Shown in pieces: positions 26,600-36,196 of a stretch of 57,852 bases of DNA. The notes under the pieces are model-generated. The model saw only the letters and a list, made by a program, of their open reading frames with translations. It did not search any database and was not told where the DNA came from. The translations under genes were made by a program, and so were the position numbers. Source of the DNA: Alkalinema sp. CACIAM 70d (GTDB lineage: Bacteria; Cyanobacteriota; Cyanobacteriia; Leptolyngbyales; Leptolyngbyaceae); assembly GCA_002148405.1 (NCBI GenBank), contig MUGG01000192.1, positions 1 through 57,852 of the forward strand, written 5' to 3'. The number at the start of each line of letters is the position of its first letter. Positions within the stretch are counted from its first letter, which is position 1.

Positions 26600-29104
26600 T
26601 TGCCTGTGTCTACGTCTGCGATCGCGTCTTCGACCTCCGTGCCTTCCACCGTCCAAACCCTCACCCTAGATGTTACCGGGATGAAATGTGCTGGCTGTGT
26701 CAAAGCGGTGGAACGCAAGCTAGCGCAACAAGCAGGGGTTCAGTCTGCCTGCGTCAACTTGGTCACTGAAGTTGCCACAGTGACCTGTGAGCCGCAAACC
26801 GACGCCCAGGAATTAGCGCAGGTCTTAACCCAATCTGGGTTTCCCAGCCAAGTCAGACAATCCAACAGCCCCTCTGTCCAAGCTGGATTAATCGATCTCG
26901 CCAACCTACGCCAAGCCCAAGCGGCTCGCCAACGCCGAGATTTAATCGTCGCGATCGGGCTGTTATTAGTTTCCACGATCGGCCATGTCTCCCAAACGAT
27001 CGGGCTTGCAATTCCTGGCCTAGGCAATGATGGGTTCCACGCTGGATTGGCCGCTGCCGCGCTATTGTTTCCCGGTCGTGCGCTGGTGTGGGATGGACTC
27101 AAGGGACTTTGGCACGGAGCCCCCACGATGAATACGCTGATTGGCTTAGGAGCCTTGACAGCGTTTCTCACGAGTTTAGTGGCGTTGATCAACCCCACCC
27201 TGGGCTGGGAGTGCTTTTTTGATGAGCCGGTCATGCTGATTGGCTTCATTCTCCTAGGCCGCACCTTGGAGCAACAGGCCCGCCACCGCGCCGCCGCTTC
27301 TTTCCAAAGTCTGTTGGCCTTGCAACCCCGCATCGCCCGCCTAGTGAAAGTTCAATGGTCTAGCGCTTCTCCAGAGCAACCCGATCGCCCGCCCACGCCC
27401 GCGATCGCTCCAGGCGCGATTGAAGTGCCTGTCGAACATTTGCGGGTGGGGGAATGGGTGCAAGTTCTACCGGGGGAACAGGTGCCGATCGATGGTGAGA
27501 TTTTGCTCGGCGAATCCACAATCGATGAATCCATGCTGACGGGGGAATCCGTGCCCGTGGTCAAACGGATTGGCGATACCGTCTCCGCTGGCACCCTGAA
27601 CCAATCCGGCGCGATCGCTCTCCAAGTCACCCATACCGGAGAAAACACTACCCTCGCCCGCATTATCCAACTCGTCGAAACCGCCCAAACCCGCAAAGCT
27701 CCCATCCAGCAACTGGCCGATACCATCGCAGGTTACTTTACCTACGGAGTCATGGCATTGGCGGGGTTAACGTTTCTCTTTTGGTATTTTCTGGGGCTGC
27801 ACTGGTGGCCGGAGGTACTGAACTACGGCAGCCAACTGTCTCACCATCACCTGCCTCTCCCAGGGGCCATGGCTCCAATGCGTTCCCTGCCTTCCCACTC
27901 CCTCACTCCCCTTCTTCTCAGCCTCAAACTGACGATCGCGGTATTGGTGATTGCTTGCCCCTGTGCCCTCGGGTTGGCCACACCAACTGCCCTCCTCGTA
28001 GGATCCAGTTTAGGCGCTGAAAATGGTCTCCTAATTCGAGGGGGGGATGTTTTGGAACGAGTACGCACCCTGGACACGATCGTCTTTGACAAAACCGGCA
28101 CCTTAACCCAGGGGCAACCCACAGTCACGCATATCACCGTTGCCCCCCAACTTGCCCAGCCTTACACCACCGACCAACTGTTACAAATTGCCGCCTCGGT
28201 AGAGCAGGGCACGACCCATCCCTTGGCGACAGCGATCGTGCAAGCTGCAAAACATCAAGGGTTAGCATTACTCTCTGCCACCGACTTCTATACCCAGGCG
28301 GGGTCAGGGGTGAGCGCTCAAGTAGAACGCGCCGGACAGCGGTCTTTTGTGCTTTTAGGCCATGCAGATTGGCTAGACCAGCAGCAGGTAACGCTACCCC
28401 TGGAGGCTCACACCCAAGCAACAACGGTCGCTCACCAGGGCAATACGATCGTGCATATGGCGATCGATCAACAGTGGGTGGGCCTGTTGGGCATCCAGGA
28501 TCCCCTACGTCCCGATGCCCGCGACACCCTGCAAACCCTGCAACAGGAAGAGTTACGAGTCATGCTGTTGACTGGCGATCGCTGTGAAACCGCCCAAGCC
28601 GTGGCTCAAGCCCTGGGATTAGCGCGTGATCAAGTGATTGCCGAAGTCAAACCCGAGGAAAAATCCCACGCGATCGCCACACTGCAAGCCCAGGGATACC
28701 AGGTTGGCATGGTTGGCGATGGCATTAATGATGCACCAGCCCTCGCCCAGGCGGATGTGGGGATTGCCCTCAAATCTGGCACGGAAGTCGCCTCAGAAAC
28801 CGCCAGTTTGGTGCTGATGCGCGATCGCCTTTCCGACGTAATTCTGGCCCTTCACCTGAGTCGGCAAATTTTAGGCACAATTCGTCAAAACTTACTCTGG
28901 GCATTTGGGTACAATGCAGTATCCATTCCGATCGCAGCAGGCGTGTTACTGCCCCACTTTCGGATCCTCTTGAGTCCAGGAGGCGCAGGCTTTCTTATGG
29001 CACTCAGTTCCATCAGTGTTGTCCTGAACTCCCTGTTGCTTCGATGGCACTTTAATCGACTCGTCAGTCAACCATCTTTTAATCAACAACCTGTCAGCCA
29101 ATAA
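26600..29104 (+). CDS. Copper-type heavy-metal P1B ATPase
   Basis: An 834-residue P-type ATPase. An N-terminal HMA domain has the metal-binding GMKCAGC motif (about residue 28-35). Eight transmembrane helices are expected, the sixth with CPC in ACPCALGLATPTA (about 452), which indicates Cu(I)/Ag(I). The actuator has TGES in MLTGESVPV, the phosphorylation site is DKTGTLT (about 496), and the hinge is VGDGINDAPAL. In cyanobacteria such pumps are CtaA (import) or PacS (thylakoid); the sequence does not tell which. The TTG at 26600 or GTG at 26606 may start it. Confidence 0.93.
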   Translation: MPVSTSAIASSTSVPSTVQTLTLDVTGMKCAGCVKAVERKLAQQAGVQSACVNLVTEVATVTCEPQTDAQELAQVLTQSGFPSQVRQSNSPSVQAGLIDLANLRQAQAARQRRDLIVAIGLLLVSTIGHVSQTIGLAIPGLGNDGFHAGLAAAALLFPGRALVWDGLKGLWHGAPTMNTLIGLGALTAFLTSLVALINPTLGWECFFDEPVMLIGFILLGRTLEQQARHRAAASFQSLLALQPRIARLVKVQWSSASPEQPDRPPTPAIAPGAIEVPVEHLRVGEWVQVLPGEQVPIDGEILLGESTIDESMLTGESVPVVKRIGDTVSAGTLNQSGAIALQVTHTGENTTLARIIQLVETAQTRKAPIQQLADTIAGYFTYGVMALAGLTFLFWYFLGLHWWPEVLNYGSQLSHHHLPLPGAMAPMRSLPSHSLTPLLLSLKLTIAVLVIACPCALGLATPTALLVGSSLGAENGLLIRGGDVLERVRTLDTIVFDKTGTLTQGQPTVTHITVAPQLAQPYTTDQLLQIAASVEQGTTHPLATAIVQAAKHQGLALLSATDFYTQAGSGVSAQVERAGQRSFVLLGHADWLDQQQVTLPLEAHTQATTVAHQGNTIVHMAIDQQWVGLLGIQDPLRPDARDTLQTLQQEELRVMLLTGDRCETAQAVAQALGLARDQVIAEVKPEEKSHAIATLQAQGYQVGMVGDGINDAPALAQADVGIALKSGTEVASETASLVLMRDRLSDVILALHLSRQILGTIRQNLLWAFGYNAVSIPIAAGVLLPHFRILLSPGGAGFLMALSSISVVLNSLLLRWHFNRLVSQPSFNQQPVSQ

Positions 29105-29257
29105 TCTGTCAGTCAAAAACCCATCAGTCAGTCGAGCCACGCCTTGAGGATTGAGCATGTTGACCGATGTCATTTACTCCGGGCAGGTTTATGGTTGTAC
29201 TGAAAGACCTATGGTGTAATTTATTATTGTCTTTAGCCACGGGAACCACCACGCGAC

Positions 29258-29701
29258 ATGCCTTCAGAACCGCGCCAAAACCATCTGCTCATCATTGAAG
29301 ACGACAAAGGTCGGCGAGAATTTAACCTGGATGCTCCCGTCTACTCGATCGGTCGTGATCCTCGCTGTGATATTCGGCTAGTGTCACAATTTGTTTCTCG
29401 CCGTCATGCAACCTTGGTGCAACTCCCCAAGGAAGATGGCAGCTACTACTACCGCATTGTGGATGGTAATCTCCGAGGACAAGCGAGCGCTAATGGGTTG
29501 CTCATCAATGGGCGCAAGCTGCAAACCCATGACTTACAAGACGCAGATGAAGTAGTATTTGGGCCGCAGGTGCGGGCAATTTACTATTTACTAAAACGGG
29601 AAGCCGTGCAAACGGTACCACCCGATGAATTTGATATTACCCTGATCAGCCCTGGCATGGTGGGCGATCCCGAGGATCTTGGGGATGATGAGATCGACTA
29701 G
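29258..29701 (+). CDS. FHA domain protein
   Basis: A 147-residue protein consisting mainly of one forkhead-associated domain, a phosphothreonine-binding module. The core motifs are YSIGRDPRCDI (Gly-Arg), SRRHATLV (Ser-Arg-x-His) and NGLLINGRKL (Asn-Gly). A short acidic tail (about 128-147) ends the protein. It probably docks on a Ser/Thr-kinase substrate; no kinase is nearby. It stands alone on the plus strand after the P-ATPase. Confidence 0.9.
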   Translation: MPSEPRQNHLLIIEDDKGRREFNLDAPVYSIGRDPRCDIRLVSQFVSRRHATLVQLPKEDGSYYYRIVDGNLRGQASANGLLINGRKLQTHDLQDADEVVFGPQVRAIYYLLKREAVQTVPPDEFDITLISPGMVGDPEDLGDDEID

Positions 29702-29815
29702 AAGGTTGGCTGATTAGGCGCTGCTTAGGTAATGTCGGCTTCATACCTTTGACCTGTGGGATCCCCGATCGAATTCAGTCTTCCAAGAAAATAAACTTCC
29801 TCAGAAAAACAAGTT

Positions 29816-29848
29816 CCCCAGGAGCACGTTGACTACTATCTCCTGGGG
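29816..29848. terminator. Nine-bp perfect inverted repeat between convergent genes
   Basis: CCCCAGGAG (29816-29824) and CTCCTGGGG (29840-29848) enclose a 15-base loop. It lies between the FHA gene (plus) and the gene ending at 29918 (minus). The T-tract is poor on both strands, so termination is plausible but unproven. Confidence 0.5.
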
Positions 29849-29917
29849 TCGCTTTAGTTGAGGGAGTTGGTTATTGGCAAAGCTGATTAAGCTGTAATCT
29901 AGCTGCTGAACCACCCC

Positions 29918-30265
29918 TTAACCACTGACCGTTTCAATGAGTTTCCATTGATTGGTTTCATTCACAGCCTTGTAAATCTCATCAAACATCTGATGGCAGT
30001 GATTATCCACTTGCAGCGGTAACTCTTCATTTTTGATGACAAACTTCATCCGAATTTCCTGATCCGTGGCAGTGGTGCGATCGATCAAAATCTCTACCGT
30101 CACTAATTTTGGAAAGGGAACTTGTCCGGGAATTTCCCGAGCCATCATGTATTCTGAAGTATCGTAAATGACTTCTAGGCGGCAAGACTCCAAAACCTTG
30201 CGCAACACCCTATGCAGATCATTAACTGCGATCCCAACGGTAAACAGCGCAGTATAACGAGCCAT
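29918..30265 (-). CDS. Conserved cyanobacterial hypothetical protein
   Basis: From the ATG at 30265 the product has 115 residues (MARYTALFTVGIAVNDLH...). It is an alpha/beta mix without signal or membrane segment. A core of alternating hydrophobic strands (VTVEILIDR, IRMKFVIKN) and a C-terminal helix suggest a small globular cytoplasmic protein. I do not recognise a named family. Monocistronic, divergent from tmk. Confidence 0.65.
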   Translation of the reverse strand: MARYTALFTVGIAVNDLHRVLRKVLESCRLEVIYDTSEYMMAREIPGQVPFPKLVTVEILIDRTTATDQEIRMKFVIKNEELPLQVDNHCHQMFDEIYKAVNETNQWKLIETVSG

Positions 30266-30271
30266 AACCAC

Positions 30272-30593
30272 CCCCAGCTTGTAGCTTGCTTTATCGAAAT
30301 CAACGGGTCACCCTTATGTTGTACTCGATCAAAGGACAACTCAACGGTTCATCGATCGGACTAAGTGACTCAGACATTCATTTAAACAATGTCTATACCG
30401 TATGCCATGAGTATTTCTCAAAATACGGCAAAGTTTACACTAGGGTCTAGTACTGACAGGACGATGGTGCATGGGAATTTAATTTAAACTTTTCCCTACC
30501 AGTCAATCTTTCAGCAACGAGGCTGGCCAACCAGCAAATAGGAGAACCGGGATATAGGAGAATCTGTAGGTTGCCGAATAGGGACTGCGCATC
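30272..30593. other. Intergenic region upstream of tmk
   Basis: This 322-bp divergent region between the hypothetical gene ending at 29918 and tmk shows no coding frame, strong hairpin or repeat that I can support. GATATAGGAGAA about 45 bases before tmk is AT-rich but not a clear promoter. Confidence 0.35.
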
Positions 30594-31286
30594 ATGGAGA
30601 AACGGGGAAAGTTCATCGTATTTGAGGGCGGCGAAGGTTGTGGCAAGACCACTCAACTCCAGCGCACTCAACAATGGCTGATTGACAGCGGTTGGTTAGA
30701 GAAGCTACAGCAGTCCACCCCGATCGTCTCCATTCAATCCACGCGCGAACCCGGTGGGACAGCTTTGTGCCAAAAGATTCGCCAAGTTTTACTAACGCCC
30801 GACTTAGAGCCCATGCAGGATCGGACAGAACTGCTACTTTATGCAGCCGATCGCGCCCAACATGTGACCGGCTACCTGCACCCCCTACTGGCCCAGGGCA
30901 CTCTAATCCTCTGCGATCGCTACACCGACTCCACCGTAGCCTATCAGGGCTATGGACGGGGCTTAGACCTGACACTGATTCATCAACTCAACGCCATTGC
31001 GACCGAGGGACTCGTGCCAGATTTGACCCTCTGGCTGGACTTGGATGTGGAGTTGGGGTTAGCCCGTGCCCAAGCGAGGGGCAGCCGCGATCGCATTGAA
31101 CAAGCCGACTTCGCCTTCCACCAGCGGGTGCGCCAGGGATTTACAGAATTGCACCAAGCCCACCCCGATAGCATCCTGCGCATTGACGCCGCCCAACCGA
31201 TCGACGCCGTCAGTCAAGCTATTCAGACTGTGTTGGAAACAAAATTAACCCAGTGGTACGCTATCCCAGCAATCTGCAATCCCTAA
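30594..31286 (+). CDS. tmk: Thymidylate kinase
   Basis: Phosphorylates dTMP to dTDP for DNA synthesis. It has the P-loop FEGGEGCGKTTQ, the substrate-binding TREPGGT motif, the DR motif in LILCDRYTDSTVAYQGYGRG and the LWLDLDVELGLARA strand-loop. At 230 residues it is slightly longer than the 205-215 typical of the family, because of a C-terminal tail. It is monocistronic. Confidence 0.96.
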   Translation: MEKRGKFIVFEGGEGCGKTTQLQRTQQWLIDSGWLEKLQQSTPIVSIQSTREPGGTALCQKIRQVLLTPDLEPMQDRTELLLYAADRAQHVTGYLHPLLAQGTLILCDRYTDSTVAYQGYGRGLDLTLIHQLNAIATEGLVPDLTLWLDLDVELGLARAQARGSRDRIEQADFAFHQRVRQGFTELHQAHPDSILRIDAAQPIDAVSQAIQTVLETKLTQWYAIPAICNP

Positions 31287-31425
31287 AACCCTTGCAATCT
31301 CTAGAAACAGCAAAAAGCACAGTCATCTGACCTCACTTTATTTAGACTTTCATGAAACTTTAGTTTGTTTCAGGTCGATCGTCGGTTGACAGGTTAAGCG
31401 CTTTGATCAGGGTTAAGCAATTTAA

Positions 31426-31641
31426 CTAAGCGCGAGGTTTCATGTAAGCGATCGCCTGTCGCCACACGATCGTGGGTTGATCGTACTGATCAACGAGGCA
31501 GATACAATGGGGATCCTGCCAACGAATTTTGCCGGAAAGCAAATCCCCGGTCACTAACTTAAATTCGACGTCATTGCCATCTTTAATCAAATTTTGAACT
31601 TGGCGAATGCTTGGCAATCCAGTTTCTAATTCCAGCGCCAT
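31426..31641 (-). CDS. hfq: Cyanobacterial Hfq
   Basis: Sm-fold protein of 71 residues. The order LPSIRQVQNLIKDGNDVEFKL, TGDLLSGKIRWQD and TIVWRQAIAYMKPR matches the divergent cyanobacterial Hfq, which in Synechocystis supports type IV pilus function and transformation rather than classical sRNA binding. The highly conserved YKH motif of enterobacterial Hfq is absent, as in other cyanobacteria. It is divergent from dapF, a neighbourhood I recall from other cyanobacteria. Confidence 0.9.
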   Translation of the reverse strand: MALELETGLPSIRQVQNLIKDGNDVEFKLVTGDLLSGKIRWQDPHCICLVDQYDQPTIVWRQAIAYMKPRA

Positions 31642-31729
31642 TTTATTTTTGTGCTCCCTGGGGCTAATCTGGTTCTTCTAGCGTATTTTCGCTTGACTTC
31701 AGTCTACCCATCTCTGGACTTTTCGACCC

Positions 31730-32572
31730 ATGAACCTGCAATTTAGCAAGTACCACGGCCTCGGTAACGACTTCATTTTGGTGGATAACCGCCATAGCTC
31801 GGATCCTATTTTGTCCCCTGAGCAGGCTGAAAAACTCTGCGATCGGCATTTTGGTATTGGAGCCGATGGTGTGATTTTTGCGCTCCCGGGGCAAAACGGG
31901 ACTGATTACACCATGCGGATTTTCAACTCCGATGGCTCGGAACCGGAAATGTGCGGCAATGGGATCCGCTGTATGGCCCGCTTTCTCGCAGATTTAGAAG
32001 GCGATGCGGCCAAATCGGTGTACACCATCCATACCCTAGCCGGATTGATTACGCCTAAACTGGAAGCCGACGGCCAAATCACTGTGGACATGGGCAAACC
32101 TCGGCTGTTGGCGGGAGAAATTCCAACGACGTTAGTCGCCGCCGATGCCCAAGCCGTGGCTGTTCCCCTGGAAGTGGCAGGGCAAACCTGGGCTGTTACA
32201 ACCGTCAGCATGGGCAATCCCCATTGCATCACTTTTGTGGAGGATGTTGCAGCGATCGACTTGGAGAAAGTCGGCCCACAGTTTGAGCACCACTCCGTCT
32301 TTCCCCAACGCACGAATACTGAATTCATCGAAGTGGTCGATCGGGGCTATCTGAAAATGCGGGTCTGGGAGCGGGGAGCGGGGATCACCTTAGCCTGCGG
32401 GACTGGAGCCTGTGCCTCATTAGTTGCCGCTGTGCTGAACTACAAGAGCGATCGCAAAGCCACGATCGAGCTTCCCGGTGGGCCGTTACAAATTGAATGG
32501 GCTGCCGACGATCGCATCTTTATGACGGGGCCTGCGGAACGGGTCTTTGTGGGAGAAGTGGCGATCGACTAG
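31730..32572 (+). CDS. dapF: Diaminopimelate epimerase
   Basis: Converts LL- to meso-diaminopimelate for lysine and peptidoglycan. The two catalytic Cys are in MCGNGIRCMA and TLACGTGACAS; FSKYHGLGNDFILVDN is the family N-terminus, and EVVDRGYLKMRVWERGAG precedes the second site. Its 280-residue length is normal. It starts 89 bases from hfq on the opposite strand. Confidence 0.96.
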   Translation: MNLQFSKYHGLGNDFILVDNRHSSDPILSPEQAEKLCDRHFGIGADGVIFALPGQNGTDYTMRIFNSDGSEPEMCGNGIRCMARFLADLEGDAAKSVYTIHTLAGLITPKLEADGQITVDMGKPRLLAGEIPTTLVAADAQAVAVPLEVAGQTWAVTTVSMGNPHCITFVEDVAAIDLEKVGPQFEHHSVFPQRTNTEFIEVVDRGYLKMRVWERGAGITLACGTGACASLVAAVLNYKSDRKATIELPGGPLQIEWAADDRIFMTGPAERVFVGEVAID

Positions 32573-32729
32573 CGCGATCGCCAGGCAAATTACTGGAGAT
32601 CACGTTGCTCAAGCGTTGCTGAACCAGCAATTCATGATGAATTGATGATGGGCGTGGTCAAGCATGGGGCTATTTGCCGTCATATTCTACGCCCTCAACC
32701 ATGAGTGCATCCTTGCGGGGTCAAGAGTG

Positions 32730-33158
32730 ATGACAGATGAATTGAAAACCGACAAATCAAACACTGACGAACTCAAAACCTATAGCGGCAGTTGCCATTG
32801 TGGGGCTGTGCGGTTTGAAGTCCAAGTCACCGCTGATGAACGGGTTGTTGAAGACTGCAACTGCTCCATCTGTCGTAAAAAAGGTTTCCTGCACCTGATC
32901 CTGTCGCCTGATCGCTTTACCCTCCTCTCCGGCCAAGACAGCCTCATTACCTACACCTTCAATACCCACACGGCCCAACATCGATTTTGCAAACACTGCG
33001 GGATCCATGCTTTTTATACGCCCCGCTCTCACCCCGACAAAATTGATGTCAACGTGCGCTGCCTGGACGGAGATGTCCTGCAAGAGTTTACGATCGTGCC
33101 CTTTGATGGCCAAAACTGGGAAGCAAATATCGAGATACTCAAAACTCGTAAACCTTAG
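32730..33158 (+). CDS. GFA/CENP-V-like zinc protein
   Basis: A member of the glutathione-dependent formaldehyde-activating (GFA) family, 142 residues from the ATG at 32730 (the frame extends to 32664). Zinc-ligand Cys are in GSCHCGAVRFE, DCNCSICRKKG and FCKHCGIHAFY, the normal family arrangement. Despite the name most members have no proved formaldehyde activity, so the role is open. It probably forms its own unit after dapF. Confidence 0.87.
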   Translation: MTDELKTDKSNTDELKTYSGSCHCGAVRFEVQVTADERVVEDCNCSICRKKGFLHLILSPDRFTLLSGQDSLITYTFNTHTAQHRFCKHCGIHAFYTPRSHPDKIDVNVRCLDGDVLQEFTIVPFDGQNWEANIEILKTRKP

Positions 33159-33186
33159 CTTCCCGTATTACCTAACCGTAAAAAAT

Positions 33187-34290
33187 CTAGCTAACTGTAA
33201 ACGTAGGCAGTTGCCCCATATTGTCAAAAAGACCGACACCATAACTACTGCTATAGGGAATCAGCATCGCATTAGAACGGGTCGCAGCCTTGGCCCAAGA
33301 TGCCTGCCCCAAGGCCGATGAAGCCAGTGCCGCCTGTGCCGTCGCCTGCACACATTGCAAAAAGTAAGCACTGGTGACTAAGAGAAGATCATAGGTCGGC
33401 TGATCATAATTTGCGATTGAGAGGAACACATTCTGGGGACTCCATGTGAGCTTGCCCCGTAAGATCGCATTGCTCTGAATCGACAGTAACGAGTCTAGCC
33501 CCCCCGTTCCTTCCGCAATTGCAGCATAGCGACTGTTCGATCGTGACGCCGCCAAGCTAACCTGAGAACGCCAGAATTTGAGGGGACGGATGGCTGGAAC
33601 AGAATAGACACCATCTAAAAGTAGCTCCCCTTGATAGGTGAAATAATTTGCAGGCGCTACAGCGTTGATCGGCTGAGAATGCGTCAAGATTTGTTCCAAA
33701 TAGCCCGCATTATATCCGTAGCTATCAACGAGTCCTTGGAGGGATGCTCCCCGTAGGCTTTCCTCAGCATAGGCTAAGGCAGCGGCATCATAATTTAAGG
33801 CCATCAAGGCCGTGTTGATGCGGGCCACAGCGGTTGCAAAACTATTCTCATTGGGCGGAAATCCAGGGCGCGGATTAGGCGAATTGGGTACCGGAAAGCG
33901 GATAAAGGCATCCCGCAACCAAACGCCACCAAAATAACCTGCTAAATGCATCAGCCACAGAAATTGAGGAAGTAATGGCCGAATTGTTTTAGATGGCAAA
34001 AGTGTTTGTTCAAAAACATAAACCGGGACGTAGCGGGAGAGAAAATCGATCGGATGTTGTTGTGCCGTTGGCGTTGATCGGGCATAGGCTCCTAAAAGTC
34101 GATCAAGGAGAGCACGATCCTCCGTCATTACCGACTGAAGATTTGGAAAAAATGGGTAATGAGGCAGGTTTAAGGCCAATGAAGGTGAACTTTTAGCCTG
34201 GGAGGAACGACGATCGAACAAGATAGAACTGGACAGGCTTGCTGCAGCCAGCCCTGTCAAGAACCCTCGACGCGAAAGAGGATTGCCCAT
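33187..34290 (-). CDS. Tat-exported protein of unknown family
   Basis: A 367-residue protein. The N-terminus SRRGFLTGLAAASLSSSIL is a good twin-arginine signal, so it should cross the thylakoid or plasma membrane folded, often a sign of a cofactor. The mature protein is largely helical. I see no known catalytic motif; a Pro/Asn-rich loop (VPNSPNPRPGFPPNEN) lies near residues 132-148. It is monocistronic and converges on the GFA gene. Function is unknown. Confidence 0.7.
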   Translation of the reverse strand: MGNPLSRRGFLTGLAAASLSSSILFDRRSSQAKSSPSLALNLPHYPFFPNLQSVMTEDRALLDRLLGAYARSTPTAQQHPIDFLSRYVPVYVFEQTLLPSKTIRPLLPQFLWLMHLAGYFGGVWLRDAFIRFPVPNSPNPRPGFPPNENSFATAVARINTALMALNYDAAALAYAEESLRGASLQGLVDSYGYNAGYLEQILTHSQPINAVAPANYFTYQGELLLDGVYSVPAIRPLKFWRSQVSLAASRSNSRYAAIAEGTGGLDSLLSIQSNAILRGKLTWSPQNVFLSIANYDQPTYDLLLVTSAYFLQCVQATAQAALASSALGQASWAKAATRSNAMLIPYSSSYGVGLFDNMGQLPTFTVS

Positions 34291-34452
34291 GTTAATTGAC
34301 CCTACGGATATCTTTAAATTCTTTGCATAGATAGTATCCGGTTTGACTCAGATCCCCTAGGCTCTTCTATATTTCTCAATAAAATTCTCATTAATAAAGT
34401 AGAGGTAGAAATCCTCAACTCCTACCCCTAGTACTCTCATAATTTAGGACTT

Positions 34453-35259
34453 TTAACCTTCTACTGTGAGAGCAGCTTTTAAATCCCGACAGAAAGCTTC
34501 TAGCGCGATTAAACCTTCTTTAGGCGATCCACTTTCGGCTAGGCGCTTGACAAAAGCACTCCCCACGATCGCGGCATCAGCTCCCCATTCCATCACCTGT
34601 TTCGCGTGCTCCGGTTGGGAAATACCAAAGCCTACCCCAACGGGTTTATCGGTCACAGTCCGTAACTCTTGCAGTAGGTCCTTCACCCGCGACTGCAACT
34701 GGGTGCGCATTCCCGTCACTCCGGTAGTACTGACTAGGTAGATGAAGCCTTGGGACTGCTGAGCGATCGACGCAATTCGATCGGCAGGACTGGTGGGCGC
34801 AACTAAGAGCGTAACTTCAATGCCCGCCGCCGCCGCTGGCTGAAGCAGGGCATCGGCCTCTTCCAACGGCAAATCAGGAACCACTAAGCCTTTGACACCA
34901 ATTTCTGCAATCTCTTGGAGAAAGGCTTCGATGCCTCGATTTAAAATTGGGTTGTAGTAAGTAAATAAAACGATCGGCGCGTTAAGGCTGGGGATCACTT
35001 CTTTCAACATCCCCAACACATCATCCAACTTGGTACCATTGGCCAATGCCCGAGTTGCAGCAGCTTGAATCACAGGGCCATCTGCCAACGGATCCGAATA
35101 GGGCACGCCTAGCTCGATCAAATCCGCCCCCGATCGATCCAAAATCCGTAAAGCTTCAGCGGTAGTCGCTAAATCTGGATCCCCAGCCGTAATGAACGGA
35201 ATCAGGGCACATTGGGCGCGATCGCGCAGTTGCTCAAAACACTGGGAAATGGAAGTCAT
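34453..35259 (-). CDS. trpA: Tryptophan synthase alpha chain
   Basis: Cleaves indole-3-glycerol phosphate to indole and glyceraldehyde-3-phosphate, in complex with TrpB. Motifs: LIPFITAGDPD, the catalytic Glu in DLIELGVPYSDPLADGP, the second acid in GLVVPDLPLEEAD, YLVSTTGVTGMR and GFGISQPEHA. Its 268-residue length is normal. It lies next to the DUF3007 and ndhL genes on the same strand; trpB is not in the window. Confidence 0.96.
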   Translation of the reverse strand: MTSISQCFEQLRDRAQCALIPFITAGDPDLATTAEALRILDRSGADLIELGVPYSDPLADGPVIQAAATRALANGTKLDDVLGMLKEVIPSLNAPIVLFTYYNPILNRGIEAFLQEIAEIGVKGLVVPDLPLEEADALLQPAAAAGIEVTLLVAPTSPADRIASIAQQSQGFIYLVSTTGVTGMRTQLQSRVKDLLQELRTVTDKPVGVGFGISQPEHAKQVMEWGADAAIVGSAFVKRLAESGSPKEGLIALEAFCRDLKAALTVEG

Positions 35260-35359
35260 CGAAGCTTAAGTGGACAGGTTACAACGGTACAGCGTACAGG
35301 AAGACGGGGACACAGACACGAGCGAGTCCAATAAATCCCCATACCAATCACTTAATTAT

Positions 35360-35677
35360 TTAGGACGATGAACTTGATTGCCGCTCCTGTTCGACCTCTG
35401 CCTGCAACTGTGCTAGCTCTTCTGGAGTCAATTCTTCTAAGCGCTTTTGTAGCACAGCATCCTCGTAATCTTTCAACTGCTGGTTGTAGGTCATTTTTTG
35501 GGTCACAGCCCTGACGAGATAAGTCGTCAGCCAGCCAATCACCACCATCACCAGCAGAAATTGGCTCCAGATTCCAGCATTAATCTCATCTAGACCCAGC
35601 CACTGAAATCCAACATAGGCAACGCCCCCAGCCACAAAAATACCTAACCCGATCGCAAGTACATCAATTCGTCGCAT
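35360..35677 (-). CDS. DUF3007 family membrane protein
   Basis: A 105-residue protein with two transmembrane helices (about 4-27 and 34-56) and a charged C-terminal coiled coil ending in a poly-Ser tail. LAIGLGIFVAGGVAYVGFQWLGLDEINAGIWSQ is a hallmark of DUF3007. It lies between ndhL and trpA; this order recurs in cyanobacteria, so a thylakoid role near NDH-1 is possible but unproved. Confidence 0.85.
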   Translation of the reverse strand: MRRIDVLAIGLGIFVAGGVAYVGFQWLGLDEINAGIWSQFLLVMVVIGWLTTYLVRAVTQKMTYNQQLKDYEDAVLQKRLEELTPEELAQLQAEVEQERQSSSSS

Positions 35678-35792
35678 GGTGTCGTTGCCTAGTATCGTTG
35701 CATAATCTATTCGCTACAATCCGTCAGTGCGAGTTGTCAGCGCAATTCGCCGCTTCACAATTCGTCACCTCGACGGGTCAGCACGATCGAGC

Positions 35793-36005
35793 CTAAGCCC
35801 CAATTTCCCGTCGCTTAGGACGAAAATTCAGGAAAGGAGCTAAAACTAACATCCCTGGGAAACAAAGGAACACCAGGAAATACATCAAAACCCGTTCCAC
35901 AGAACTTGCCACGTACCAGCGTGCCTGCAAGTAAAAATAAAGGGTCAAGGGTAGAACTAAGAGGTAAGCACCCCCCAGAACCAAGTAGATTAGAGCGACT
36001 TCCAT
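35793..36005 (-). CDS. ndhL: NAD(P)H-quinone oxidoreductase subunit L
   Basis: Small membrane subunit of the cyanobacterial/plastid NDH-1 complex (respiration, cyclic electron flow, CO2 uptake). The 70 residues have two hydrophobic helices: LIYLVLGGAYLLVLPLTLYFYL and VLMYFLVFLCFPGMLVLAPFL, with a basic end (NFRPKRREIG). It is not found in E. coli complex I. Start and length fit the family. Confidence 0.9.
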   Translation of the reverse strand: MEVALIYLVLGGAYLLVLPLTLYFYLQARWYVASSVERVLMYFLVFLCFPGMLVLAPFLNFRPKRREIGA

Positions 36006-36196
36006 AGGTAACCTGTTGCAATCCGTTAAAAAGTCTTAATGTCATATTATCCTGTGGAAGGCAGGCTAATATAGTCTGAGTCCATCAACGTTTCTTAGGT
36101 TATCCAGTGAAACAGGTTATCCAATGAAACAGGTTGCCAGTCGGCGCAATTGATGGTGGAATAGGAGAGGAGGATTTTTCCTCACCCCAACCTCAT

